64,000 nucleotides of DNA from positions 24,016,580 through 24,080,579 of the forward strand of contig NC_033621.1 in the NCBI RefSeq assembly GCF_001540865.1. Reading direction: 5' to 3'. Shown here piece by piece: positions 1 to 12,646 of the stretch. How positions within the stretch are numbered: position 1 is the stretch's first letter; every line of letters begins with the position of its first letter. The position numbers and the translations under genes are program-made. Source of the DNA: Ananas comosus. Taxonomy: Eukaryota > Streptophyta > Magnoliopsida > Poales > Bromeliaceae. The notes beneath the pieces were generated by a model, which saw nothing but the letters and a program-made list of their open reading frames with translations, was not told the origin of the DNA and ran no database searches.

Positions 1-3000
1 ACTTGCCTACATTTCCTTGTGGCTGCTACAGATAAACCAATGGCACCAGCCCCTGAATACAGATCAACAACAGATGATCGGCGAGGGACGTACTTCTGCA
101 ATTTCCTTAGTAAAGAACAAAAAGCCTGCATATGTGCAAATAAATGAATCCAATAGAAACTGCAAATAGTTCAATTCTTGCGAACTTCAATTCCTACATT
201 TGTGTGGCATAAGATACTTAATGATTTCACACAAACACAATATTATCTTTCATTATTATTTCTATTTTCAAGTACTCATCACTTAACTGATGAAATACTT
301 GATTTTTGCAATGTAAATAGGTGGTTAGATACCTGAGTATTTGCCTGGCCAAAGCTTGATGGATCAAGAGAAACATCAATTCCTCCTATATGCTCCCAGA
401 AATCTCTCTCCCCTATGAGATGTCTCCATTTGTTTCCAAAAATTATCTGCTCATACAATGGAAAACTATCATACCTAACATGGTTATTAGATAATCCATG
501 ATCTTTTCCCCTTTTTTTGGTTAAAGATGATAAGTCTTACTAAATGAAAAATAATTAAAGTCGGCATCTTGTATCATATTATAGGCTATACTGGAATGTA
601 ACCACAAACCATGAGGTTAACTACGACATGCTAAAACAATTAAGCTAAATTTGGCTTACATTGCTGCTTGACGTTTGAAAGTTGGCCCATACAGAATGAA
701 TCAAATGGATGTTACCGTTTGGTCCACCGTTTCTCCATAAAAACTGTAAGAAAAATGACAAGACTCTGATTTAATACAAAAGTATGTCAAAAATGATTAT
801 AATTGGAATATCCACAGCTGATTCTAACGCTAGCACTGATGACTTACATCAGACAAGGATTTCAACTTCTCAGAATTCTGTGCATGTTCATTTCTTGAAT
901 TCCAAACCAAGGAAACTTGCACTTTACCTAAAAGGAAAACAAGCATATCCTAGCATTTGAGAGAACCTCTATGCAATATAGAGCTTATGTAGAAACAGAT
1001 TAACACAGAGAGAGAGAGAGAGGGAGAGAGCTTCTGTGTGAACCTTCTCGGTATCGTTCTGCAGCTGGGAGGGATGTGTTATATGTTGTCACAGCCATCT
1101 GAAGAGTAGGATTACAGAATTTAAAAAAAGGCACCTCAACTGAGTTCCTATTCAGTTCATTATAGTCAAACAAAAAACTCAACTCATTAATATGCATATA
1201 TAATTTTCAGATTGGGTTGCTTTTCAAAGAATACATATCTGAAGCCAATTATTTCAACCGAAACACTTGTCAAAAAAACAAGCCAGCTGAATTAGAACCT
1301 TCATGCTTTTGGTGTAAAACCTAATATTAAGTGTGGACCTTTATAGACGTAAGACACTAATTAAAGAAGACTCAAACAACGCCCATGTCATCCTGCGAAG
1401 TCTTTACTCCCTTAGTTAATAAGCAGCTTAATAAGCAGCTTCAAGTTTAGCAGCTATAAAAACTAAGCAGAATAAACTTCCAATCCAATCTAGAAATATC
1501 AAGCCATCAAGGCCTCCACAAATATTCAATAGTATATCTCCAATTAGATCGTCAGATACAGGACACATTAGAATGCACAATTCTAGTGTCACTAAAGTAA
1601 TGCTAAAGATACCTTAAAATACACCCCAAAATGCAGCTGATGAGTCAAATTTGCACACGTGACAGCTAGTGATTGATTTAGCTTTTAAATTTCAGACATG
1701 ATACCTAATATAGATATCAATATTAAAAAGCTAAATCATTCACTAGTTGTCATATGTACAAAACTAACTCATCAACAACATTATGGGCTATATCATAAGA
1801 TAGTATTACTTATATGAAAAATTAATAGATTCATCTTCATCATGAGGTTTGGAGGGAATATTATAACTTCTGTTGAAGTTCCACCATCACCAAAAAATTT
1901 TGGAAGTCCAACAATTAATTATATCCTTGAGTAAACTTTACAAACTATACCAGTGAAATACCCATGTTCGCTAAGATTTAAAGAAAGATGTTAGCTACTG
2001 GTTTCTCCTATGTCAGCTCTCGCATAGAACCAAGTACACTGATCATAGTGTATAGAACTTCTGATTAGACCAAACTCTGAATCAAGTGGAACTGTGGAAG
2101 ACTTTTCAAGTAAACACAATCAGTCAAAATCTTATTACTAGAATATACACCTTCCACTGAACATTTAACTTAAAACAGCTCTTGCACTTCTTTCCGACGG
2201 TATCCTCCAGCAAACCACCATGGCAATCATGCCCCAAGACTTCTTTTAGAGTCCAAAAATCTATTCATTCTTCAATTGGTGCATGTGAAACTTGTTAAGA
2301 TAATACTCCCAGCCTTACCTAGTAAGGGTACACTGCTAAAACAAATAGTAGACACCCTCTTCCACCACCACATTGTGTAGAAACAGAGTTCCCTTTCAAT
2401 GTCTCTTCAACAGATTGTGTTTTGTTAGAAGGCTCAGAACTCTATTGTTTATAGGAAGCTAGTAATTTGAAAAGCAACCCCATAAAACCACAGAGCCAAT
2501 GAGCTAATAATTCTCCATCATTAAGAGTTTCGTAACAAGCATCATTGCCAAGTTGTTGCACCAGCTGGACACCAAATTCCCTAGTCTATAGTAATATTAA
2601 AACTGTCCAAGCAGATGATTGAGCTCAAACTTCTTCTAAACTGTACATTCTAACTTAGATGTCTTTTCATAGAATTCTTGTAATAGAATTTCAATATTAA
2701 AACTCGCCAAACATAAGTCCCTTAATAAGAGAGAGGCCTCCACTTCCACTTGCATAATAAAGCGCTAATAAAATTCCTTTGGCCCATCATTCTTTTTAAC
2801 CATCCTATCTCAGCTCACTTTGACAATGTCTCCGCATCCAGTAAAACTTCATTCTGATTGTCTGATTCTACCGATAACCATGGAGGCAATCTATAAAGAG
2901 ATCTAATATACAAAGGAAACAGATATAACCAATTTAAGAAGAATTAAACTTCCAACCAAAGATGATAGAGAACTTTCTGACCAGACTAATTGGGGTCAAC

Positions 3001-6000
3001 TAATTGGGTTTGAAAAAGGACATGAAACTGGGATTCACAAAAGATTTCACGTACCTCTTCTGAAATATAACTTTGAATAGCCTTTTATTTCATTCTTATG
3101 TCAAACGACCATGCGTCATTACACGCAACTTACCATTATAACTTGTTAACCAAGGAAATAAATAAATAAATAAAGATTTGAATGTATATTATATATTAAT
3201 GGGTTTCAAAGAGTTTTTGGCTAAAATTTAGAGCTCAAGGAGCAAAGTGCAGTGACACAAAAAGCACAACGATGGACAGATGGAGATAAATTTTACCATC
3301 ATTTAATTGATAGTCCAAAACATTAAGCAATTCACTTAAATGTGTAGTTGGTGACTAGACTTTTGGGAGACTCTCCACCCAACGAGTGCCCAACCACGCT
3401 AACAACCTAGGCAGTCTTTCTCACCTACTATCTTCATGACACAAGAAATATTAGTTGTCTTAGTTTAGTTAAACCTTTTAGTAACATATAATCAATAGAT
3501 GAGTATAAATAGCCACAATGACATAAATAAGAGTGCTATAGCAAAAGAATGTATAATTACTGATCAGCTGGATGTACTAAAGTAATAAAAAGCAATAGTG
3601 ACCTGGACATATCTCAATTCACCGGTACCCAAATCTTCATCAAATGGCTGAATATTCAACTTGGAAATACCTATGAAAATTAAAAATGTCAAAAAAAAAA
3701 AAAAAAAAATCAGAGACCAATGGATATGCAAACAAAATGCAACAGCTAACTCTTGAGTTAAAAGAGCATGCCTTGTTTTAGAAGGTCGACTGCAGCATTG
3801 ATGCTTGGATGATGTGCTGCATGAAAGAACAACTCGATAAAAGAAACAGATCGCAAGGAGCAAATTGTGAAAGGTTGCAAGGAAACTATATATCTTATTG
3901 AACTGATGGCATGATAATGGACAAAAAACCACTTACCAAAACACTCTCATTATACAAGTTATGATACAAGGATAACTCTAGCATCCAATACAATAATTAC
4001 CACACATAACAAATAAAATATTGCAATGACATAAATGTTAATGCAGTTGTTCTCTCTAAATCAAGACCCTAGCTTTAGGCTGAAGACAATAGACAGACAA
4101 ATCAACTGTACAAAGTAATTAACGCACCTCTACCTAAATACTATCACTATGGGAGTGAAATGCTTTAATTAGAGTACAGACATACACGCGAGAAAGAGAG
4201 AGAGGGAGGGAGGGGGGGCCTTGACAATTGTCGCAACATTTTAACTACCAAACAGTTTATGTAGTGGCAAAAATATGAAAATGTTTTGCTGTCTAACCTC
4301 TACATTGTGGAATATCAACAACACTATGTGTCCCTTCTTGATATAGCCCAACCAGCGGGATCTCTGGCGTTCCGCGTATAGCAAGCTTTGCGCGACATCT
4401 CCACTCCCACTAGAAGTGCCATTTATGGGAATCAGTATATAAGAGAAAGCTGCATGAAAGTAGCTTACAGCTTTTCCATAAAAAAATAAAGCATAAGATA
4501 TAAATTAATAAAAAAACATTAAAAAGACATAATAGTAAAAATTGTAAAAAAAACATATATGGAGAAAATATAATCAATAGCTTTTCCAAATTAAAGTATA
4601 AAACATCTAACTATGGCAGAATACAAAAAAAAAGAGGAACAGTTCTCATACATGGACAATATAAAGGGTCAGTGGTTCACTAATAAGCAGAAAGACAATT
4701 AGCCCCTTAACATGAGGACATGAATAAGACAATGTTATGGTACTATCGGTCTCAAGTGAAACTACAAAATAAACAAAACTTAGTTTTAAGCACCAAATCT
4801 CCAGAACAAAAGCACCGTCAACAACTTTTGATTAATTCCACAACCGCATTAGACAACCTTACCACATCAGTTCCAATTGTGTATGAGTGCGCATGCGTGC
4901 GTGCTTGTTTGCATGCATGCATGCATCTGTGTAGCCTACATCTTTGCTTTTAGTTCATCTCAAAATCCTAGCAGTCATATCTTCCGGTCGAACGTAATCT
5001 GCCTACAAGGTCATGTGTCTTACTCACAAAAAATAACTTAAAGGTGGCATAAACTAGTGCCTGGAACATCCAATCATACTCCTCATTTACCAATCACTGC
5101 TCTTAACCTTCAGTAAACAAAAATGTTGTGTGGAACATGGTGCTCATGCATCCAAAATGGCCACAAATTCAAAAGTAAGATTTGAACCCAAGTATCAAAT
5201 TCAAAATGATGAATTTATTTCAATGCAACATAAACAAAAAAAATTAATAGACACAGGTTGATTCCAATAATAACACACCAATCGACCAATATCAAAGGAG
5301 AAGTCGGCAACGCCGCGGTCCTTGAAGAACTTGCTCACTTCTTCGAGCACTTGCGGGCGGTCCAGATCCCACTCATGCGTGCACCCTGAACACCTAGGAT
5401 CTCACCAAAAAAATATATATATACATTAATAAAAAATAATTTAAGGGTCCTGCTTGGAATTTGGCTCACTAATTTCTAATTTGATGCGAGATAACGCAAA
5501 AACTTATCTCCCATTTCAATTCGATCCCCAAAACTCGATTTGACTCAGGAAAGCTCACTAAAAAGTAAAAACCAGTGTTCCCAAGCCACAAAAAAATCCG
5601 CTTTATGAGGATTTATGCACTAAATTACACTTTTCGAGCTGAATTTAAGCTGCTTGCACCAAATTAGACTTAGCAGAACTATACAACAGCGAGTTTTCTG
5701 TGCCAAATCAAACTCTTAGGGCCAAATCGTAGTAAGAACGAAATTAGTGAGATTGATATGAAAGAGAAATTTGGGTCAAATTGCAACTGCGACAAAGTTA
5801 CCAGATTTTTGTGATGGTAATCAAAAAAATAATCAGAAATAGACGACCATGAGAAGGGATTAGGGTTAGGACTTACGATTGGAAGTGCGGGCACTGGAGA
5901 GCGCAAGAAGAAGCGGAGGCGGCGGAGGAGGACGAGGAGGAGGAGGGAGAGAGGGGTTGGAGGTGGAGATGATTAGGGTTTTTAGGGCTTCTAGGGTTCT

Positions 6001-6082
6001 TGTAGGGTTCGGTGCGAGGAGGAGGGGCGGCGGGGGCGAGCCGCGCCGTGACGAACGTCACCGAGAGTAGCGCCGCCACCAT
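1..6082 (-). CDS. TrmA/RumA-family RNA (uracil-5-)methyltransferase, partial at the left edge
   Basis: Ten exons can be joined in frame on the minus strand: 6082-5877, 5393-5279, 4409-4298, 3816-3772, 3670-3603, 1098-1044, 927-848, 743-660, 446-333 and 125-1; the gene continues past base 1. The start at MVAALLSV is the first Met after a Lys-rich upstream frame and opens a Ser/Pro-rich N-terminus that could be an organelle-targeting peptide (inference). Exon 2 holds the CSGCTHEW motif, matching the Cys cluster that binds a 4Fe-4S centre in this family. Later exons carry HHPSINAAVDLL, a TRAM/RumA-like middle part, and finally the SAM-binding motif I VVDLYSGAGAIGLS. The catalytic Cys region lies outside the window. 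The family methylates C5 of uridine in tRNA or rRNA with SAM; which substrate applies here cannot be told. The intron after exon 4 begins with GC instead of GT. Family assignment is firm; a splice error in the 2.5-kb intron between 3603 and 1098 is possible. Confidence 0.9.
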
Positions 6083-8934
6083 TTTTTCTTTTTTTTTTTT
6101 TTTGTTACGGAGCGTCCGCACGAAAAACTGCGTGCGAATCGCGGAAAGCGAACAAAGCGAACCAACACTGTAGTAGATGTATACTGTAACAGCGAGGTAC
6201 GGAAATCCTAGATATTAGTAACTAGACTAAATACGAAATTACCCCTGTATAAATTTAAGTATAAATTATTTATTAATTAACTTGCTATATCTAATTCGTG
6301 CAAATCTCTTGATCAGATGTTCTGATCGTCCAAATTCGACCTCTATCTCTCTCAAAATGTGCAAAATGCCTTATTTAAAGCGAACCAAATTTATCATTTG
6401 ATGTCCTCGACCAGGCATCAAATTTTGCCGCATATTTATATCATCAAATCATTTTTTTTAAGAGAAGATTACAAGTATGATAAAAAATGAAATTAAAAGC
6501 AATTATATTAAAACCAAATCCATAATAGACTGTCACATTAGACTTTTTTCATAACGCGGGGGTTTTTTCATAATGCGGGGTTCAAGAGATCGAAATTATG
6601 AACCTGCATTTGGTAATCGTATTTATATAATTAAAAAGTTGCAATAAAGTATTAAGTGAATAATTTAGGAACAAAGTCCATCTATATTATACGCCACACT
6701 TTGGAGAGTTTATAGCATTGCCTAAACAGTGCAGTCCCATCATGGTTCCAACTTTGTTGTTCACTTCCAAATTTGTAAAATTTATTTTCCAACCTCCAAC
6801 ACTTGATGAATGATTACACCCTTCATCATCAAGCACATATACTAATTGTGGCCGCAAAACTTAATGTGTAACAGTTTGATTTTGAGCACTCTTCGTTTTT
6901 CAAATATCACCCCTATCTTCTATTGGCCGATCGAAAAGCTGATCAGCTTGGCCATCGTACACGATCTCTTTGCAGATACCTCCCATAACGAACGCGTTGG
7001 CGCGTATCCTTCCACAAACTGAACGTCAACTTACGCCGCGTGGAATGATATCATCCTAGCAGCAGCTCAACGTCAACTGAACGTCAGAGAGCGAGTCTTG
7101 CCGCCGAGCTCAGGAACAAAGCAAGCTCTCGTATGTTCGAACATTTTAGATACGGGGCGTCCTGCCTTAGTAACCGATTCGCGCTCCCCCTCCCGTGTCG
7201 TACTCGGTAAACGGCCATCCTTCGATAAATGCGTAAACCTACTTGGCAATATGGTTTCCAAATCTATATGAAAACATAGGTTTGCAACCTGAAGAACAGA
7301 ATTTTTCATATAAGGACCAAAAACTATATAATGCACTATATAATTTTAATGTGTGTACTCAAGAATGTCAAAAAGCTTACTTATGAGCCAAATGGACGCA
7401 TTGTCTTCGTCGACTCGCATGCAGGTTCGTACTTGAGAAACTCAACATGGAGCATGACAACAATTTCCCTAGAGAGAGAACAAATGATTGAGATTCTTTT
7501 CAGAAATAGAGGAGAAAACTTTATTGGTGTTGTTGAAAACCAACCTGTGAAGCTCATAGTCATAGCAATCCACATTGATCAAGCCAGAGTGTTTCATAAG
7601 TTTTGTTACATCCTCCTATTTCCAAAATTAATGCAACACTGTTAGCTATTACATTAACTCATATATGTTTTGAGCTAAGATTACAAATGTAAAATTGCAC
7701 TACCTGTGAGGGGTTGTCTTAAATTCCGCGATTCCGGAGCCAATTGTTAGCATCTGATAAAAAGCAGCATAAAATAAAATCAGCATTTTAGTCATCTAAA
7801 CTAGAAAATAAACTAATTAAACAAATTGTAACAAGGCAGAGGTGTATATAGTAAACTCTCTCCAATGAAGCTCTTGACAGAAATGCCAAGGGGGTGGTCC
7901 CATATGATGAGATAAGTGCTATGGACTTAAAATCGCGACTGGACCATATCCGCACCCGCTCCCTCAGAAATACAAGAGCTGTCAAGTAGCTCGTACAGAA
8001 AAATTTTAAAAAAAAAAAAAAAAAACCAAAGCCCATTTAGTTGCTGTTCATCTTTACTTGTATTTAATAGTTGATATGGACTGATTGTGTTTTAGAAGAG
8101 AGATCCATTGTGACATAACTACTTTACAATTTAAATTTTCTAGTTAAATGCACCAATTGTTATTTGAATCCTCACTTATTTTGGTTTGGTTCCTTACCCT
8201 TTCTAGCCAATAAAATTTCTATACAATGCACATTCTTCATTTAAAAAATCCTTGCAATATTTGGCACCTTTAGACCTGAACCTCTACAAAGTACACTAAA
8301 TTAAAAAATTATGCAAGACACATGCTGCATTTAATACTGAATTAAACTTAATTTATACACATTCACTGGGTTTAAATGTAGTCATTGTTTGATTGATATA
8401 CCAACCAACGTAGCTCACGTGTTGTGGGCAAATGTTCCATGACGAAATTTGAAAGACATATATCAGGAAATTACAAATACACAAGTAAAGATTTTTAATA
8501 ATTTTTCTTACACTAAAGTTCGCTTGATGACTTCAAAAGTCAGCATAAAAACGTATACAATTCACACACGAGCTTCTATTTTCGAGTCAAGATTATATTT
8601 GGATTTAAGCTCGACCATTTTTTGCACCTGTTTGCAACAACCAACGCACAATTCATATCCATTTGATACTATTTGACATTTAGAATTTGTAATGAACAAT
8701 TAAGAGTGTGAGCATGAGAATTAAAAGAAGAGGAAAGAACTTTTCTACCATGAGTGACAACAAAGCATCCTCCCCTGTTACTAACAAACGTCACAAGTAG
8801 CAGAGACAGTCATGTAACTTAAGCTCATCCCAAGACCAAGCCCAATAAGTCCTCACAAATAATATATTCATCCATAATACATTAATGATTTTGCAAATCA
8901 AAGGTAAGTAAGATTTTCTTAAAAATTAGTGGTA
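6083..8934. other. Intergenic, AT-rich, no gene recognised
   Basis: Between the methyltransferase start and the lipase fragment I see only low-complexity AT-rich DNA. Bases 7073-7645 carry short overlapping frames on both strands (for example 87 aa minus at 7073-7336 and 104 aa plus at 7331-7645) with no motif I recognise. Bases 6545-6580 hold an imperfect short direct repeat (cataacgcggg and cataatgcggg). No later lipase exons were found here. Confidence 0.5.
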
Positions 8935-10317
8935 CAAAGAGAGACCCAATGTCGTAGGATAACCGTGCATATTGAGTCGAGGAGACTTGACGACACTCCA
9001 TCGATTCCTCTCGTTTCGCGATCCACGACCTCGAACACCGGTCTGCCCCTAAGACGAATTCAGCGATGTTCGGCGAATTGACGCAGCCATGTTATGCCAC
9101 CCCTGCACAATGTTTTGACCTCATGATGGTAAACACTACCAATAGTCCAGCACGAATGAAAAAATATCTGATTGAAATATTATGCAAGACCCCGGTACTT
9201 GTAATAATAATGGCTAAACATTTGAGCCGCTAGTTTTGAACAACGAGTTATTACGCTAATTATTTGGTTGTTCAGTTTTTCTTGGTGTTTCTGTTTTTTT
9301 GTTTGTTTTGTTGTTTCTGTTGTTTTGTTGTGTTTGTGTGTTCGTGTTTGAGGTTGTTAAAATTGTATCAGAATCAAAATACCAAAGTAAAACCAAAGGT
9401 GAGAGCTAACTAACAGATAAATGCTATATCAGGATTGATTGAGCAGGCTCCACACCTTATTAATAAAAACATGGACTAAACTTTAAAACCGATGATTTGG
9501 AACCTATAACAAATTAATTATTATAGCGACAAGTCGTAAACATAAGCAAACTTAATTCATTCAGTCACTATAATGATGCCTACACTAAAAAAAATGACCA
9601 CATAATCCATCATAAAAGTAATTAATATCCCTGATCTTGTTTAATAATAAATATCATAAAGAACAGCATATATATAATATCTATATATATGTACATAAAT
9701 TAATATATGTCATATCAAATTCTCAGAATAGGCAAAGCAAAAATAAAAATCCTTCTATACATTAAACCATAAAGAAATTTCCAAATATGAAAAAACATAT
9801 CACAACAAATGAACATACATATCTAGAGTAAAAACAAAAAAAAAAAAAAAAAAGTTATAACCATACCATTAAAACCCCATGTTGCAATAGCACAGGTTGC
9901 CTCCTTTTTCCGTCGTCATTGCCGCCGCCGCTGCCGTTTACGCCTCCTCCCCCTCTCTGCGGGATCCTTTGCATGCTCAATATATATCCATCTTGAGTTG
10001 TCACCTAAAAAAGCCAAACATAAAAAAAAAAAAAAAAAAATTTAACTTCCACAACATCAGTGTAATTTCGTACGAAAATTTGAATTTATTCGAAAGAAAC
10101 TGATTAAACTTATAGAAGGAATTTTCACATAAACAACCTCATATTCTTCACATTTGTAACCGCGGGGGATCACCATCAACGCGCATGGCCCTGTCGTTTC
10201 AGGCGATGGCACGGCAATGTCCGACCGAGTAAGCGCGCGAGCTCGAGTGAGACCGAATTGGATACATAAGTAGAGAAGAATAGAGAGAGTGGTCCATGCC
10301 ATGCCATTGTAACCCAT
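8935..10317 (-). pseudogene. Triacylglycerol lipase (alpha/beta-hydrolase lipase), 5' fragment with frameshifted exon 3
   Basis: Exon 1 (10317-10138, 60 codons) begins MGYNGMAWTTLS with a hydrophobic signal-peptide-like stretch and ends in RGYKCEEYE. Exon 2 (10004-9867, 46 codons) reads VTTQDGYILSMQRIP, then a Gly-rich insertion, then PVLLQHGVLM. This is the conserved N-terminal block of plant acid lipases of the LIP1/LIP2 type, which hydrolyse acylglycerols. Exon 3 starts near 9102 and should continue with D-G-x-T-W-L. Here GGITWL is one base out of phase with exon 2, stops soon follow, and the homology (NSP...EFVL.AD...WIA) is scattered over several frames down to about 8950. No GHSxG nucleophile exon is visible further left. 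The start at 10317 is preferred over the upstream Met at 10362 because a TATA-like stretch (10361-10369) sits directly in front. I read it as a decayed or truncated copy. A heterozygous null allele or assembly errors are alternatives. Confidence 0.7.
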
Positions 10318-10564
10318 ATTTGTTGTTAGTATATATGTTAGTAGAATAAAAGGATGCAACATATATATACTGTAGGGGGGTGGCTTTTAAAAGCTTTTAA
10401 AAAAGGAAGGGGGAGGGAAATTGAGGAGAGAGAGAAAAAGAAGTGTGAAAGCAAAGAGAGAATTGAGTTTTTTTTCCCCCTACGATGTGATAAATGACTC
10501 AAATGTTGATGCCTTAAAAAGTGTGGGGCTTCTCTTTTTGGCTTACTTTATTGGTTATACGTAT

Positions 10565-10920
10565 AACATGTTGTCGAGGGCGTACAGGCTTGGGATTTAG
10601 GAGTTGACGTTCATTCGGTTTGGGATAGATGGGTGGGCAAGAAGGGGCCGCAATCTACGCCTAATAGGATCCCAGAATTAGCGGCCTGTTTGTGGATCAT
10701 TTGGGAGAACAGAAATAATACAATCTTCAGAATGATTCAGCTGGACTCCCTGAGAGTTGTTTGTAAGGCTAAACAGTTGTCGAGCTCTTGGGATCAATTT
10801 TTGTCGGTTAATTGGTAATTTTTTTTTTTTCACCCTTCTCGAGGTCCGGATGAATGAAGCGGATGCCATGCTATCTTATTCTCAAAAAAAAAAAAAAAAA
10901 AAAAAAAAAAAACATGTTGT
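10565..10920 (+). mobile_element. 5'-truncated LINE (L1-like) insertion with target-site duplication
   Basis: The segment encodes the end of a LINE reverse transcriptase ORF (10633-10818): the frame LAACLWIIWENRNNTIF resembles the zinc-binding C-terminal region of plant LINE ORF2. It then has a short 3' untranslated tail and a 29-base poly(A) tract ending at 10912. The 10-bp sequence AACATGTTGT occurs at both borders (10565-10574 and 10911-10920), as expected of target-primed integration. The element proper is 10575-10912. It lies about 250 bp upstream of the lipase fragment start, in the opposite orientation. Confidence 0.8.
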
Positions 10921-11730
10921 GGGGAAATGAGGATGGGATTTGATGCTAAGGCTAGTTGAAGTAATCATTGTTGCAGAGTAGTGAAGAATCATTAATGTTC
11001 ACACTAGAGGGAAAATTAGTTAAAAGAAAAAGAAAAAAAAAAAGTGGGCATGAACTTTTGGTTATTATGCTTTTGGGGTAGCTTTTAATTGACTTGAATA
11101 GGCTTTTATTATACACACTTTGTAGATTGATATCATTGAGTGAGGACTAAAGTCCTTGCGTCCAAATTCACAACCAAATAAATATAATATTTTTTAAATT
11201 AAAATCAAATCATCTATTAACAGAGTATTTACTATACGCAGATCAAATAAATAAAGAAAGAAAATAATTCCTTTAACTTATTTTCTATTTTACTGAGTTT
11301 TGCTAAAATATATATATATATGCGCATGAGAAAAAAAACAAAAAATACGAGTTCCCATAAGAACGTGTAGACAACGTGAGTGCGTTGGGATATTGTGGAA
11401 ACGTATACATCATCCACAATAGCCTTTTGCGTTACGGAGAGGCCCCAAAGAAAACATATATATATACACACATGCACTGATCAATTTTGTTCTCAGGGTT
11501 ACGTAGATAGAGATATTTTTGAGGATGGGGTTTGTTAACGAATTATTGTAGTTGTTGTTGTTGTTGTTGTTAGAGAGAGAGGGAGAGAGAGAGAGGGAGG
11601 GCCACACGTGTGACGTGGCTACAGGAACTCCCTACAACAAACCAATTTGGGGACCCACCACTTCACACGTGGGATCCTCTTAACACGTGGAAATTTGTGA
11701 TAAGAGTATAGAATTTTTCGTACACATAAA
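10921..11730. other. Intergenic, no gene recognised
   Basis: AT-rich DNA with short homopolymers and a (TTG)n/(GA)n stretch around 11549-11598. A G-box-like CACGTG lies in the bases that follow (cacacgtgtgacgtgg, 11603-11618), with further ACGTG cores near 11666 and 11682. No start site or gene can be tied to them. Confidence 0.4.
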
Positions 11731-11960
11731 GTTTTGTTTGGTATTACGAAAATATTACGTTATATATTATGAGAAAATATGATAAAAAAATATCATATTA
11801 TTTTTGTATATAATATTGCGTTTTGTATATTGCAATGAGTCGGTTACGATATATTTTTTGCAGTCCCACCGAAGAACGTAGAAATATATCCTTATATATT
11901 TTTATCCCGACTTAATTTTATCTAATAGCGTCAAATAGACCTCAATACCAAACTAAGCCT
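11731..11960. mobile_element. MITE of a dispersed family (copy 1)
   Basis: The left end reads GTTTTGTTTGGTATTACG and the right end CAATACCAAACTAAGCC, an imperfect terminal inverted repeat. The interior carries a block (tcccaccgaagaac...) that recurs near 24266 and, in reverse orientation, near 38821. There is no coding capacity, so I infer a non-autonomous DNA transposon. Confidence 0.6.
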
Positions 11961-11983
11961 AACTCGTTTTCGATAATAGAGCT

Positions 11984-12083
11984 NNNNNNNNNNNNNNNNN
12001 NNNNNNNNNNNNNNNNNNNNNNNNNNNNNNNNNNNNNNNNNNNNNNNNNNNNNNNNNNNNNNNNNNNNNNNNNNNNNNNNNNN
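11984..12083. other. Assembly gap of 100 N
   Basis: Exactly 100 undefined bases, the conventional size for a gap of unknown length. Flanking sequences are AT-rich and show no obvious match to each other. Confidence 0.99.
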
Positions 12084-12646
12084 GATTATATTGTCAAATC
12101 ATTTGAAATTTTTCTTATATAAAATGCCAAATTATGAAAGGAAAGATAGAGAGAGAAAAAGGAAATAAAGAAAAAATAAAAATTTTGAAAATATAGTAGA
12201 TGTAAAATGACTAAATTGTCTATGTATTAAAAGACAAAAATATTCTTTTTTAAGATACCTGGTAACCGGTACCTTTCCTAAAGTGACCTGCTATTGTAGG
12301 TCACAATTTAAAAAAAATTAAATCTGAACCGTTGAATACACGTGAATGAACGGTAACCAACAAAAAAAAGTATAGAAGCATTACTCAAATAAAAAATAGA
12401 ATAGACATTAATTTCTCAGATATAATACTATTATTATCGTACCAAGTTGCGTAAATAAATAATTGTAGCTTAGATAGACCATTTGCTTAATTACCCAGCC
12501 CAATGTAGTTGTGGAACATTTTCTCATACAATCCCTCCCCTCTCCCCTCGTCTCTTCGTTCTCTTAATTTCTACTGCTGCATTAATTCTATCCATCTATC
12601 TATCTATAGATTCTATAGATTCTGTACTATCAAAATCGATATATGC
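12084..12646. promoter_or_regulatory. Upstream region of the NLR gene
   Basis: AT-rich leader between the assembly gap and the NLR start codon, with a (ATCT)n stretch at about 12590-12606. No convincing TATA box or other element can be singled out. Confidence 0.35.

Noticed and set aside
7331..7645. 104-codon plus-strand frame as a gene
   Set aside because: No recognisable domain, overlapping frames on the other strand, and no splice or promoter context.
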